From Tricholoma matsutake (lineage: Eukaryota > Basidiomycota > Agaricomycetes > Agaricales > Tricholomataceae): DNA of 64,000 nucleotides. Of the stretch, positions 11,340 to 23,408 are shown one piece after another. The position numbers and the translations under genes are program-made. The stretch spans positions 5,952,001 through 6,016,000 of the forward strand of contig AP026545.1 of assembly GCA_026075535.2 (NCBI GenBank), read 5' to 3'. Each line of letters opens with the position of its first letter. The stretch's first letter is position 1. Under the pieces are notes generated by a model. It had not been told where the DNA came from and did not search any database. It saw only the letters and a program-made list of their open reading frames with translations.

Positions 11340-12674
11340 ACTTGAAGCTCTCAATTTTGCAACTCTTCCATTTTGCTGGCATCCCCTAGCAACATCCCAA
11401 GATCTGGCTCTAGAATGGTGTGTGGTTGCCATTCCTCTCCATTTTAAGCTAAACTCAACCCTGACGGTATTGATTTTGTGGACCTTTCCTTATGAACATC
11501 GGGCCTTTCCTGGCATCTTGGATGCAGAGCATCCTTTCCTTGGGTATATAAGGACAGGAAATATTGTATCTCTTCCTCAACCTACTGTCATTGCTAAAGC
11601 TTCAACAGTGAAATCCAAACAAATTTCGAAGGCAAAGTTAGCGTCGACCACTAGCAGCCAGAAAACGAAAGAGAATTTGATCAGGAAGCCCAGTGCTGGA
11701 AGTTAGTATTGTATTTTGTTTCCATTGAGGCCCTTATTTATCACTTCACTTGAATAGAGGGGAAGTCAAATAAGTGAGGCAACGCTGCTGCTAGCAAGAC
11801 AGTGAAGAAGGAGCTGCTTGAGAAGCAAAGTTCCCAAAGTGAGTATTTTATTTCCATTGAGACTTTTCCTTATTGCTTTGCTTCAATTGGTGCAAAATCA
11901 AATGAAGAAGTCTTTGCTGCCAAGATCGAACAACTTACAGGTGAGTCCCATTGCTCTCCTCCGTGATATACTATGTTGACCCTTTTAGCTGAGAATGTGG
12001 CCTTGCGTAAGGCCAACGCCATGAAAGAAAATGTCAGTCCAATGATACTGTGGCCAGAGAAGGGCTCTGCTGGTGACAGATTCAACCTTTGGGCTAAAAT
12101 GGGCCTTGCAGATGATGATGAGTTATATGGTGCCCTTTGAGTGAGTTACTTTCTTTTTTTACACTCATTCTTATCTGAGGATTTGCAGCGCTGTGTTCAA
12201 GATGCAGTCAACAAGGCTGGGCTTGACTATAGGATTAAATGGCACTGCCAACCCAAGCACCTTATTGCCCAGGTCATCGGGGTGGTATGTTGTTGATTGC
12301 CAATCTTGTGTAAATTCCCTTTCACCTAGATCCCCTAGGCTTGAGAATGCCATGAGTATTTCAAGTGATTCCCACATGGGTGGGCAATTGAAGAATTCAT
12401 CAAGTCTAGTCTCAAGAACAAGCGCACTTATGCATGTAAACAGGGATATTTCCAAGAACTTGGTAATGCAAACAATGCAGGGAGCAATGGTCGTGAGGAG
12501 TCTCTAAATGGTGACATGGGTGACAAGGCTGAAGCTGGAAATGGAGAATTTGAAGGTGACGTTGAGGATGATGAGCTTGAAGCTGAAAATGGGGAATTCA
12601 AAGGTGACATGGAGGATGACAAGGCTGAAGCTGGAAATGGGGAATTCGAAGGCAATAATGAGGAGGATGCCTAA
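11340..12674 (+). pseudogene. hypothetical Agaricomycete repeat-associated protein
   Basis: Blocks on the plus strand are LDAEHPFLGYIRTGNIVSLP (about 11520), a lysine/serine-rich linker, and AENVALRKANAMKENVSPMI followed by LWPEKGSAGDRFNLWAKMGL and ADDDELYGAL (about 11990-12140). After an intron come VQDAVNKAGLDYRIKWH, then WAIEEFIKSSLKNKRTYACK (about 12390). It ends with an acidic repeat tail and a stop at 12672. The layout (coiled-coil-like leucine/lysine helix, then a GSAG..F.L...MGL motif, then a W..EE..K..LKNKR.Y motif) resembles uncharacterised proteins that I recall as multiplied in mushroom genomes. Function unknown. Frame changes near 12290-12350 suggest decay. Confidence 0.45.
12511..12660 (+). 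repeat. in-frame 45-48 bp tandem repeat, 3 copies
   Basis: Three consecutive units encode near-identical acidic peptides of 15-16 residues (pattern GD-EDDKAEAGNGEFE/K). The unit lengths are 45, 48 and 48 bp, so the frame is kept. It forms the C-terminal tail of the preceding hypothetical protein. Confidence 0.85.
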
Positions 12675-13754
12675 GTATTTTTGTTGCATATGAGTGGGTA
12701 TTTTCTCATTTGCAAGATGTTGAATTTTTGGCATTAAAGGTGACATTTCCTGTATTAAACTGGATGTAATTCAACTCTAATTTTTAATGGTTACTGTCAC
12801 AAGAATTGCCCCTAAGTGTTTGAATAATTTTCACTCCACTGTTGTGAAAACTCCTTGGTAGATGTATGAATAGTTCAGTTGGCAAGTTATGAAACTACTT
12901 CATTGACAGCATGAAAACTTGTCGCTATGGCATGATGAAATAGCCCTGCAAAGTGGATGGATAACCACTTTCCTGACCCTCTGAAAATCTCGCAAAAAAA
13001 GGCAAAATCCAGCTACTTGAAATGTAGTTAGTTACTCCATTAAAAAGATGGAAGTCATCCCCAGGGATGAATTTGATGGGGTATGAATATGGACAAATTT
13101 TGAGGTGTTTTCAACCTCTTAACTCATCCATTCTGAGGGAGAATTTTTACAACTTTTAGGGGGTGTTTTTCTCTGAAAACCAGATGATTTTTATTCTTTT
13201 TCAACAGCCATAAAGGACAAAAATTCTACCTTAAATGGATTACTTTCTACTCAATTTCTTCACCTCAGTGGCTGAAATACTGGATGATTTTCCACATCCA
13301 ATGGTCTCACTGTGAACTGTGTGTCAGACAGTTCAGGAGATGCCAAGGTTGTCAAGTTGTCAGAACCTGTCAGAGAATCCATCCCAAGATCATCGACATC
13401 ATTGTCACCACTTGGGACTGGCTGCTTCTTGGCTTTCTTTGGGTTGTGAGGCTTGTATGTGAGAGGCGCTTCCAAGAGTGCTGAGACTGGAGGGATTCCA
13501 TCATCAGATTCGTCTCCAGCATGAGGATCTGCTGCCAGCTCATCTGCCGAGTCAGCAAAATCAGACTGGACAGCCTCAGGCAAAAGTCTTCAGGGAAGAT
13601 AGGCTGGAAGAGTGATCTTGAGGTTCCTAACATCCCTTTTATGCTTTGGAGCAGCTGCTTGATGAGCAGCCATGGAGGTAGGAGCATGATGGGTGACAGT
13701 CCACCAACCTCAAATATGAGCAGAATTGACAAGTAGTTTTTTCGCACTTTTGAC
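12675..13754. other. AT-rich spacer, weak minus-strand ORF
   Basis: 12680-13250 has no supported gene. From 13260 to 13583 the minus strand has an open frame with an acidic, proline-containing product (DSADELAADPHAGDESDDG...), which might be an exon of an unknown protein. There is no recognisable domain. Confidence 0.25.
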
Positions 13755-13918
13755 ATCATGGGCAGATGCAGCAAGGTGAAGGGGTCAAGAATATGTGTAA
13801 ATTGCAAAGATACAGTGAGATTTGAGCAAGCTACAAGTGAATTACTACATGAGGGAAAAAACCGGCTAATTTTTGAAAGAAACTGGCCATGCCCTAAGTT
13901 CCGACAAAGGCAGTAAAC
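13755..13918 (-). repeat. inverted-repeat arm B (pairs with 1190-1352)
   Basis: This is the reverse complement of the 1190-1352 segment. It starts TGGGCAGATGCAGCAAGGTG and ends AGTTCCGACAAAGGCAGTAA. The two arms lie about 12.4 kb apart. Confidence 0.6.
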
Positions 13919-14639
13919 AGATTCCACTCTGGGGCCCAGCCACTCTCTACAGCTGATGGGCCCACTATCTCGGATGATGTGTTCACAGCTGCACTGAAAC
14001 AATACATCGACAAATTGGAGACTGAGACTGATGGTAAGCATGGGGACTCGGACTAAGGATTACTATCCAATTTCTACTTTTATTTTTACATAAATATTTG
14101 ATTCTCCTAGTTCTTATGTATAATTGTGCTCGATTGAATGTCAATTTATTGGTGTAACAAGATTATTATGATACTATAGTATCTTGGCAAGCACTACGTG
14201 ATGCAACACATGTCTAAAGCATCTACATGTTACTACCTAGCTTATTGTAGGCTACCAAGGCTACAAGACTATGCAGCTATGTGACACGTCATAGTACCCA
14301 GCCACTACTACCAACCAATAGTAGTACTACCAAACATTTGGTGAGTACTACCATGACCCACACTATAATTTTGGGGGCAAGCAACCAAGCAATGAGCACT
14401 ATATATGCTATATACTGCAATGTTGTCCACTACTTTTTTCCTGATGTGTGTATAACGGACTATATATTTGTACCTAGATAATACATGAATAAGCTATAAA
14501 TAGTACAGTAAGTAATCTGATCACAAAGTGAGTGCTAGCAAATCTACTCACCTCAGTCTGTGTATAATGGACTGAGGTGTCTATGTCTATCTGGTTGAAT
14601 ATACTGTACCAATGCAATCAATTCGTCAGGGGGTGTGAC
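13919..14639. other. spacer upstream of Gypsy-1
   Basis: AT-rich sequence with short direct and inverted words such as CTACCA and TAGTAGT. A plus-strand coding-like scrap (TADGPTISDDVFTAALKQYI, about 13950-14010) is present at the left. No gene can be defined. Confidence 0.3.
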
Positions 14640-14644
14640 ATGTG
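14640..14644 (+). repeat. target-site duplication of Gypsy-1, left
   Basis: ATGTG lies immediately before the 5' LTR and is repeated exactly after the 3' LTR at 20357-20361. A 5-bp duplication is normal for LTR retrotransposons and fixes the element boundaries. Confidence 0.95.
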
Positions 14645-14860
14645 TGTAAACCTGTTATGACTTGTTTACATATACATTACATTTCTTGTTACCATGAGAA
14701 CTACTCACTCCTTATCTCAAAACCACTACTTGTACTACGCTAGCCTTAGTCTCTGGAATACCACGCCCTATCTTATCATCTTGTGTGATTAGAAGTAAGT
14801 CTAGTATTCCTATTCATTTTTATAGTGCTTGTCTATCCCCATATCGGAGGTAGACTCACA
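14645..14860 (+). repeat. Gypsy-1 5' LTR
   Basis: A 216-bp LTR bounded TG...CA, matching 20141-20356. It is followed by a C plus T-run (14861-14870). A TTGGTGCATTG sequence about 20 bases further in is a possible but unproven primer-binding site. Confidence 0.95.
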
Positions 14861-14895
14861 CTTTTTTTTTGATACCGATATTGGTGCATTGTTGA

Positions 14896-17800
14896 ATGCC
14901 ATTGACAGTCTGCATCAAACTGTCTCAGCTGCCTTCTATCGTGACCTCCCTCACTACACGCAGTAGGGGTCGTCGAATAACACCTCCTCTGGCAACACCT
15001 TCTCCAGTGTCATCGCCTCTCACTTCATTGATGAACACATTGTCACCTGCATCTTCCTCTAGAGCATCTCCAACCCTCAGCGAGAGGGTACCTGCCGCAA
15101 AAAAGCATTCTCACTCACACTCTCATTCATCATCTACTGACGATGAATCCTCACGTGCATATAATCAATTTTTTGTCATGTCCAATAATGGTCTCACCAC
15201 CTTAGTACCTAACAATGGAAAAGGGCCAACAATCACCTCTGGAATCATGACTGCAGAACTACTACATCGTTTCAAACATTTCACTTGGGGATACCTTGCG
15301 AACAAGGAAAATCTTGCAAAGGCAGAGTATGTCGCGCATATAGCCTACACGTTTGAGGATCCTCTGTTCAGCGACTGGTTCCAAACCTCCCAAAGTTATT
15401 ATGAAAAACTTTCTTTCATCGAATTCATGGCCAGAGTCCACGCACATTGGTTACCTGCTGGATGGGAGAAAGAACTTGCTCATAAAGTTTGCAATACCAA
15501 ACAGGGACTCACCGCTTTTCGAGACTTCTCCACCAACATCCGTCATGACAATCTTTTACTTAAAAACACTAAATATCATCTCTCACCTGCACAATTACGA
15601 ATGCAAATTGAGGCCAACTTGTCTCACGATCTCTTAAGCGCATACGATCATCACAAAGAAAATAACAACTCTGATTCTGATTCGAATGACAAAAATGCCG
15701 CACCCACTGTACAAACCGCTGCTGATACTGCAGAAACAAACATGCAGAAGGCAGAACAACGCTTGGAGAAGTTCATGCAAATGTTGATCAGACTTGATGA
15801 AAAAGTCCACGAAGAGAACACCTCGTGCCAAAAGGAAGCCGAGGATGCATTTCACAAGCTTAAACGCAGTGGCTCAAATGCGGGACTTTCAGATGGTGCA
15901 AGGCAAGCACCCGGAGTGCATTCTCAACAGCAATCCTCTTCCCAAACCACTACCAATGCTGCTAAAACTACGACGACTTCACAAAGTAGACCCCCCAAAT
16001 TGACTGATCGGGAACATCGTTACCTCTCAGCTCACAGCAGATGTAAGAAATGCAGAAATATCTATGTAACAAATGGGCATGCCTGCGAGTTCCCCAGCTG
16101 TGAGGGCTACATCGAGAGAATGATGACTGCCGTGAACAGCACACATCAACATCTGGGACTTGGATTACTCGCTGTCCCTAACGACAAAACACCCATTGCA
16201 GTTGCCTCTGTCACAGTATCTGCTCCTGTCGCCCCTGTTACTGCTCCTCCTCCCTTGCCTGTCGCAGCCATGATGGGAATGACATCTTATCCTGTGGCAT
16301 CGGTCAGTCAGGCTACAAATGAATACAATGTTCTCATGGGAGAGGACGGCGACTTGTCTCGCGACTCAAATGATTCAGTGAGCACACACGTCCCCTTTTA
16401 CATTCCCCACCTTGTCTGGCAGTGCACCATCAATAATGCCATTTCACACGAACGTCTACCTGTGAATGCACTGATTGATCATGGATCTCATATAGTTCTA
16501 ATTGCACAAGAACTCGTATCTCAGCTGAAGCTTCACCTTTGCGTATTGCCACATGAATTTCCGGTGTCCAGGGCATTCTTCGGTGAAACTGGCCCTCCCT
16601 CTTCCATATCATTGACACATTGGGTAAAATTGAAATTGCATGATACAAATAATGCCTTCTCCACATGAACCATATGGGCTCTCATCACTCCTCAACTTTG
16701 CCATCAAATCATCCTTGGACTGCCATTTTTGTACCACAACAATATTACAGTAAATGTTTTCAATGGTACTGCAATAACGGACAGCGGCTTCGATTTATTA
16801 CATCCTACGTCAATTGTAAAACCTCATGTTCCTGTTCCTATGTTACGTGGAATCATTGCATCGAATATTGATAAACAAAAATTATTCCTTGAAGAACTTC
16901 ATATGGTATGTGTGAGAATTAGGCCAAAGATAGATGAAAGCTGTGAAATTGTAAAAATGCCCAATGTTGTGGCTGCTATACGCACACACATTGAACAACT
17001 TGCCTCAGATGCACACCTACAGAAACTGGCCTCTAATATAAAAGAAAGCTACGTGGATGTATTCAAGCCTATCCCGCACATTAGTGAGATGCCGGACACG
17101 GTTCTGTGTAGGATTACACTCAAAGACACGTCGAAAATGATTTGCACATGATCATACTCCTGCCCGAGGAATTTTAGAGAAGCATGGTCTACCTTAATTA
17201 ACAAACACCTTGAAGCAGGGCGGATTCGTCCCTCATGCAGCTCACATGCCTCACCCGCATTTCTGATTCCTAAAGTGGATTCATCGGCCTTGCCTTGATG
17301 GGTAAATGATTATTGTCAATTGAACGTGAACACGGTTACGGATCGCCACCCATTGCCATGCGTTGATGACATACTAGCGGATGCTGGCAAAGGAAAAATC
17401 TGGAGTAAGATTGATATGACTGATAGTTTCTTTCACACAAAAATGGATCGAGAAAGCGTACACCTCACCGCTGTAACTACACCCCTTGGCTTGTATGAAT
17501 GGCTCATTATGCCACAAGGCCTTCAGAATGCACCCCCTGTCCATCAGCGACATGTCACAGAAGCTTTGCATCCCTTTTTGGGCCATATCTGCCACATTTA
17601 TCTTGATGACATTATCATCTGGTTGAATTCCCTCGATGAACACATCCAGCACATCAAGCTAATTATGAACGCACTACAAAAGTGTTGGCTGTACTGTAAT
17701 GAAAAGAAATTTTCCTTCTTTTTGACCAAACTTGAATTCTTGGGACACAGAATTTTGTGCGCAGGCATAGAAGCTTGCTCATCTAAAGTCAACAAGATCT

Positions 17801-19992
17801 TACAATGGCCAATACCAAAAACTGCCTCGGACGTACGTAGTTTTCTTGGTCTCATTTGCTACATTGCTGCCTTCTTGCCTAACTTGGCAGATCACACTTC
17901 ATTGTTGACACCTTTGACAACGAAGGAATGCGAGAAGAAGTTTCCGGCATGGACAGATGAATTGAACCATGCCTTCGAATCAATCAAAGCCCTGGTGGTG
18001 GGGTGAGAGTGCCTGATGGTTATCGACCACAATAATCCAGAAGATAACAAAATCTTCGTACCTTGCGACTCTAGCGATTTCCACACTGGCGCTGTTCTGA
18101 GTTGGGGGAAAACTTGGGAAATGGCTCGTCCAGTTGCGTTCGACTCAATGCAGCTTAAGGATGCTCAAAAACATTATCCTGTCCACAAAAAGGAGTTACT
18201 TGCAATCGTACCCGCCCTGAAGAAGTGGCGGTCGGATCTTCTTGGGTCCCTGATCCTCGTATACACAGACCACCGCACTTTAGAGAACTTCAAAACTCAA
18301 AAGGATCTCTCACACAGACAAGCACGGTGGATGGAACACATGTCCTAATTTGACATGACCATCATCTATATCCAAGGGGAAGACAACACGGTCGCCGATG
18401 CCCTCTCTCGACTACCAAGTGAGATTGCTGATTCTGACTGTTCCACTGATGTCGAGGTTGCTGACCCGCCCCTTTGTTGGGAACACTGGTTGAAACATAT
18501 GACAGTTAATGCAGTGTCGAGTGTCTCCGTAGACACGTCCTTTTTACAAGATATGCGCAAAGGGTACGAAACTGACGAGTTTTGCAAAAAGCTTTCCACT
18601 GTTGATTGCAGCATCTCAGACATCCACTTCTTGAATGAACTTTGGTACATCGGAGACTGCCTCGTCATCCCTCACTATGGTACTCTCTGTGAAGACTTAT
18701 TCTGCCTAGCGCATGATACTCTTGGTCATTTCGGAAGTGACAAGTCTTACGCTGCTATCCGGGATTCCTATTACTGGCCAAACATGCGAGACGATCTGGA
18801 AAATGCATATGTACTCTCCTGCACTGAATGCCAATGTAACAAGGGGCAGACAACTAAACCGAAGGGACCTCTACACCTGCTGCTGGTGCCAGATGCACAA
18901 GGTGAGTCAGTTTGCCTTGATTTCATTGGTCCCTTGCCAGAGGACGATGGATTTAATTGCATCCTGACCATAACTGACCGCTTGGGATCCGATGTCCGCA
19001 TTATCCCAACACGCACAAACATTACAGTGCAGAAACTCGCAAGTATTTTCTTCACAGAGTGGTACTGCGAGAATGGATTACCCTCCGAGCTAATCTCTGA
19101 CAGGGATAAACTTTTTGTGTCAAAATTTTGGAAAGCACTTCATGCTCTAACCGGCGTACACCTCAAGATGTCCACTGCATTCCACCCTCAGACGGACGGC
19201 AGCAGTGAGAGGACTAACAAAACCTTAAACCAATACATACACTTTCATGTCGAATGAAATCAAAAGGGTTGGGTTCAAGCACTTCCTCTTATCCATTTCA
19301 ACATTATGAACAGCATGAATGCCTCAACCAGATATTCTGGATTTCAGCTGCGCATGGGACAGTCACCACGTGTTCTACCACCTCTCATTCCCACTACTTT
19401 AGCGTCCACTGCTGAAATTGATGCATGCTCAATCTTCATGCAAATTTTGGAGGACGAGGCAGATGCCAAAGATTCACTCCTGACTGCAAAAATCTCACAA
19501 GCTTTCTACGCTAATAAAGACCATGGAGAGGAGGATGTTTATAAAATTGGGGACAAAGTCATGTTATTGATGCTTCATCAACGCCAAGAATGGAAAGCTG
19601 GAGATAAAGACCAAGTCGCTAAGTTTTTTCCTAGATTTGATGGCCCTCACAGCGTAATGGAAGCTTACCCCGAATTTTCAGCTTACACCCTCGACCTACC
19701 TAACTCTCCGGACATATTCCCCACTTTTCACGCATCTGTTTTGAAATGTCATCATGCAAACGACCCTGAATTGTTTCCTTCCTGGGAATTTGCATGCCCT
19801 GGCCCTATCGTCACAACGGTCGGAATCGAAGAATACACAATTGAGAAAATCATTGACAAATGTAAATGAGGATGAGGATTTCAATACCTTGTCCGCTGGA
19901 ATGGCTTTGGCACAGAAGAAGACTGCTGGCTCCCTCGACGTGAGCTAGAAGAGTGCGAGGCATTGGATAGGTGGCTCTCACATAAGGATTAG
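14896..19992 (+). pseudogene. Gypsy-1 gag-pol polyprotein with premature stops
   Basis: A single uninterrupted phase runs from ATG 14896 to TAG 19990. Gag is at about 14900-16100, with a Cys/His cluster CKKCRN...HACEFPSC at about 16040. A retropepsin-like site, LIDHGSHIVLI, lies at about 16470. RT follows at about 17150-17780, with HPLPCVDDIL and an intact IYLDDIIIW. RNase H contains CDSSDFHTGAVLSWGK and the YTDHRTLENF motif. Integrase has an HHCC finger (AHDTLGHFG, SCTEC), LDFIGPLPEDDG and FHPQTDGSSERTN. A chromodomain-like end reads YLVRWNGFGTEEDCWLP. Premature stops are TGA at 16666, 17149, 17296, 18004, 19255, 19867 and 19873, where Arg is expected, and TAA at 18346, where Gln is expected. 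There are no frameshifts. The element is dead only through point transitions. Confidence 0.9.
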
Positions 19993-20127
19993 GGGCCACG
20001 CAGTAGCTTTTCCCACTGGGTTTGATGCACCCGTCGTGATGTTGATGATGATTTTGAATTTTTTCCTCTCTCTGTTACATTTCATGCCTTTTTTTTAATT
20101 TTTTGAACACACCCCTTACCTTTCTCT

Positions 20128-20140
20128 AAGGGTGGGAGGG
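20128..20140 (+). other. Gypsy-1 polypurine tract
   Basis: AAGGGTGGGAGGG sits directly against the 3' LTR, the expected site of plus-strand DNA priming. Confidence 0.85.
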
Positions 20141-20356
20141 TGTAAACCTGTTATGACTTGTTTACATATACATTACATTTCTCGTTACCGTGAGAACTAC
20201 TCACTCCTTATCTTGAAACCACTACTTGTACTATGCTAGCCTTAGTCTCTGGAATACCACACCCTATCTTATCATCTTGTGTGATTAGAAGTAAGTCTAG
20301 TATTCCTATTCATTTTTATAGTGCTTGTCTATCCCCATATCGGAGGTAGACTCACA
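20141..20356 (+). repeat. Gypsy-1 3' LTR
   Basis: 216 bp, nearly identical to 14645-14860, followed by the ATGTG target duplication at 20357-20361. Confidence 0.95.
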
Positions 20357-20361
20357 ATGTG
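20357..20361 (+). repeat. target-site duplication of Gypsy-1, right
   Basis: ATGTG, identical to 14640-14644. Confidence 0.95.
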
Positions 20362-21379
20362 ACCAACCTGATGAAAAGTTATTTTTGTCAGGTCCCAAAA
20401 TCTTCTGTGACCTGGGCGAAAATTTGGCCAGAAATGCATGAAAATTGCCTTTTGTGGATGCTTTTGGCTCTCCCAAGTTCATCCATCGTTGTTGTGACCC
20501 ATGACTGACAAATTGAATGTGTTGGTACAGTATATATACCATGAGTATGACAATGGAAAATATGATAAAGAGACTATTAGAAAGGAATATGGACAAGGGG
20601 AATATGCATCATTTTGTGTGCTATAATTAGCATGCCACATCAAAGGGCGCATTCACGGTGTAGATCTCAACAATATGTTTGTGTTACGGTATACCACTCG
20701 AGTGCATCATTCATGCAAGTAAGGCTCCAACTGTTCTATCTATATAACTATCTTGTACAGTTTATAGTGTATATGTTTATGTTTATGTATAGGCCTTGGG
20801 CCTCAAGCTGGTGTACACAGTAGTTATACAGTATATAGCAAATGGCAGGGGTATGCAAAACCCTGGGGGTATTTGTCAAGGGTAGATGAGAGTAGGGGCG
20901 AGGGTACAGTGTTTGTACCCTCAGCCAACCCTTACCCTTGGGAGGGGTCCCAGGGTAGGTAAAATCTCTGGATGGGGGCATATAATAAGGTAAACTTGCA
21001 TCAAATACCACCAACAAAATACTTCTACACAGCTTGTGCTCAAATTCAGCAGAGTATACATTGCATTTTCCATGTATTGATGTTTTGATATCACAGGATT
21101 TCCAAATTCTGCATAGGTACTACTTGAAAATGTGTTGTAGCACTTTATACAGTGAAGAAAGTGGCCAGATAGTCTCCCATAGCCAGACTACAAATTTCAA
21201 AATGTAGATGACAGTCAATCTACTTCAATTGTAGTCTGATTTAATTGACATGGCCAGAAGCCTGCTAATTCTGATGCATGTGAAATCATGTGCAAACTTA
21301 CTTCTTTCGATGTTCAACACCTCACGACGTGTCCCTACTGCCATTGACACATTAAGAGGATCCATTCTGCATCATTCCG
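20362..21379. other. spacer without a supported gene
   Basis: No convincing gene. A G/C-rich patch at about 20842-20960 (GGCAGGGGTATG... CCCTGGGGGTATTTG) resembles the reverse complement of about 29090-29140, so a small dispersed repeat is possible. I could not define its ends. Confidence 0.35.
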
Positions 21380-23408
21380 ATGGTTTTTGCCATGATATCG
21401 ACTTGGAATCGACTTGCCACTCGAGAGATGCCCAAATCATCAACATTAGCAATGCCTGTATCTCAGTTGGTTGCTGGAATCTCCAATGATGCACTCCTAC
21501 CTCTACAGGCCCCATCTGACCAGCCTCAAAGGCCCCAGCTGTCGCCACTGATAACTAGAATTTATTTTGAACCAGATTACCATGCTAGCCTGCCATCTGC
21601 TTGTTCCTCACTCTCCACAAAAGAAAATGTTCCACCTTCAGCAACTTCTCTATCTGGATCTCCACTTTTCAAATTGCCAAGTTATGACTCATTCTTCAGC
21701 ACCTTTAAGAAGCCACTCTGTAGCTCTCCTATGACCTATGAGGACCTTTGGAGCTCCTCCTCATTTCTATCAAACTAACATCCCACAATATCTCCTAAGT
21801 ACACTGACATCATTCAGTTCTTTGGGGCTATGTATCTCACCACAGTCTGGTGGATCATCTCACTCTTCTTCTTCTCTGCTATCAGCTTCTCCAACACCTT
21901 GTTCATCTCTCGGGGAGCCATTCACCAATATTTCAATGGACTCCATAAATCAGGTGCCATTGTCTCCCTCAAAGCGCAAGATGGTTTTGGAACACTTATC
22001 TGCACTGCCTACACCATCTATGGAATTCAATGAACCAGTTCTGAAGCGAATCAAGATCACTGACTCAGACCTACCCATCTCAGAAAAGCTCAACAAAGTC
22101 TTTGATCTTTTCCAGGCCCTAGGATAGAGAACTGACGTGTTCTTGCACCATTTCTTTGTCAAGGATGATGAGAACCCATGATCACACCGCCATTCAGTAT
22201 TTCTTGGGCATTTTCTGAAAGCAAAAGGCCAATTTCTCTTGGTGAATATTCTTAAGGTGTGGTGGATGTCTGGTGACAGTGATGAGTTCTTGGAAGGAAT
22301 GTATTTGGTAACAATGCCCTATACTGAGATACGAGGTGTACGGCCTGCTCTCTCATCGTTTGCTGCTCAAATTGTCAAGGCGCAGCTCCTGCAAGAGGCT
22401 CATGCAGCCATGCATGAATTGAGTGGACTACATGCTTCTGTAATGAACAAGACCAAGGATGGACTAGTCGAATGGGCTAATCTTGGCACTTCATTGATGC
22501 CAACAGCCCAGGCCGCTCTTCAAATGCACCAACCACTGACATTCCACTATATGTGCTGGATTGTGGAACCAGAATGTTGCAAATGCAATGGTGAAATGAT
22601 GATGCGCAGCTACCGTCCTCCTGTGTTTGTAAGTTTGAACATTGGATGCTCTTACTCTTGCCCATTCATTCTTTCAGGTTGCCACACAAGTGCTATCTTC
22701 GCTTGACTTCAGTCACAATGGGAGAGCTTGTCTCGCCTGTGGCATTCTATATCTTGCATCATGTGTGCCCGTGGATGTCATTGCTTGCAATCCCAAACTG
22801 GAACCATGCCCATTGTCCCTACCATCAAAATTGCACTCAAAGGATTCTCTGACCAAAAAGCAATTGCAATTCAAACACATGCTTGTGACTGTAGCATTAC
22901 AATTGTCAATGGCCTCAAAATGACAAAAGCAATTTTATTGATCTTTGATAATGTGCAACATTTTCTCAAACAGGGTGACCTGTGCATTGGATGCAAAAAC
23001 AGCATGATAATTGGAATAGCTGCCACTTATGTCGAACTTGAGGTACAAAGTTCAGCTTGTAATCTTTTGGACAAGCAAAGATGGATCACAATGAACCTTC
23101 ACAAGGACATTTCCATCAATCAAATTCTTGGGCTAATTGACAAAAATCACCTTAAAATTATAGGAAGACTTCAGTGGATCTCGGCGCTTGTTAACAATAT
23201 CCCTGAATTGTCAATCTACAAAGGAGAGGTTTCTCTGCAATATCAAACTCGTGCTGTGAAGCTCCAGCTGCTGATCCGTAAATCTGAAATACATCCTTTG
23301 GCAACAAGTGGGAAACACAAAGTGCTCATCTCAGACCTAAAGGATGGACTTGTGGACTTTCTGGATCAGATGGGACAGAAGGATGGAGACTATAATTGTT
23401 GTTTGTGG

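Larger units (their letters stand above)
14645..20356 (+). mobile_element. Gypsy-1: complete Ty3/Gypsy LTR retrotransposon
   Basis: A 5,712-bp element with two 216-bp LTRs (14645-14860 and 20141-20356). Each LTR starts TGTAAACCTGTTATG and ends GTAGACTCACA. A polypurine tract (20128-20140) precedes the 3' LTR, and perfect ATGTG target duplications flank the element. One long reading frame encodes gag, protease, reverse transcriptase, RNase H, integrase and a chromodomain-like end, so the order is Ty3/Gypsy. The LTRs differ only at a few sites, several of them CG/CA or CG/TG differences, so insertion is not very old. Its proteins resemble Gypsy-2 closely enough to be one lineage. Confidence 0.95.

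Noticed and set aside
14871..14895. Primer-binding site of Gypsy-1
   Set aside because: TTGGTGCATTG begins with the needed TGG only about 20 bases after the LTR, and I cannot match it to a specific tRNA 3' end from the sequence alone.
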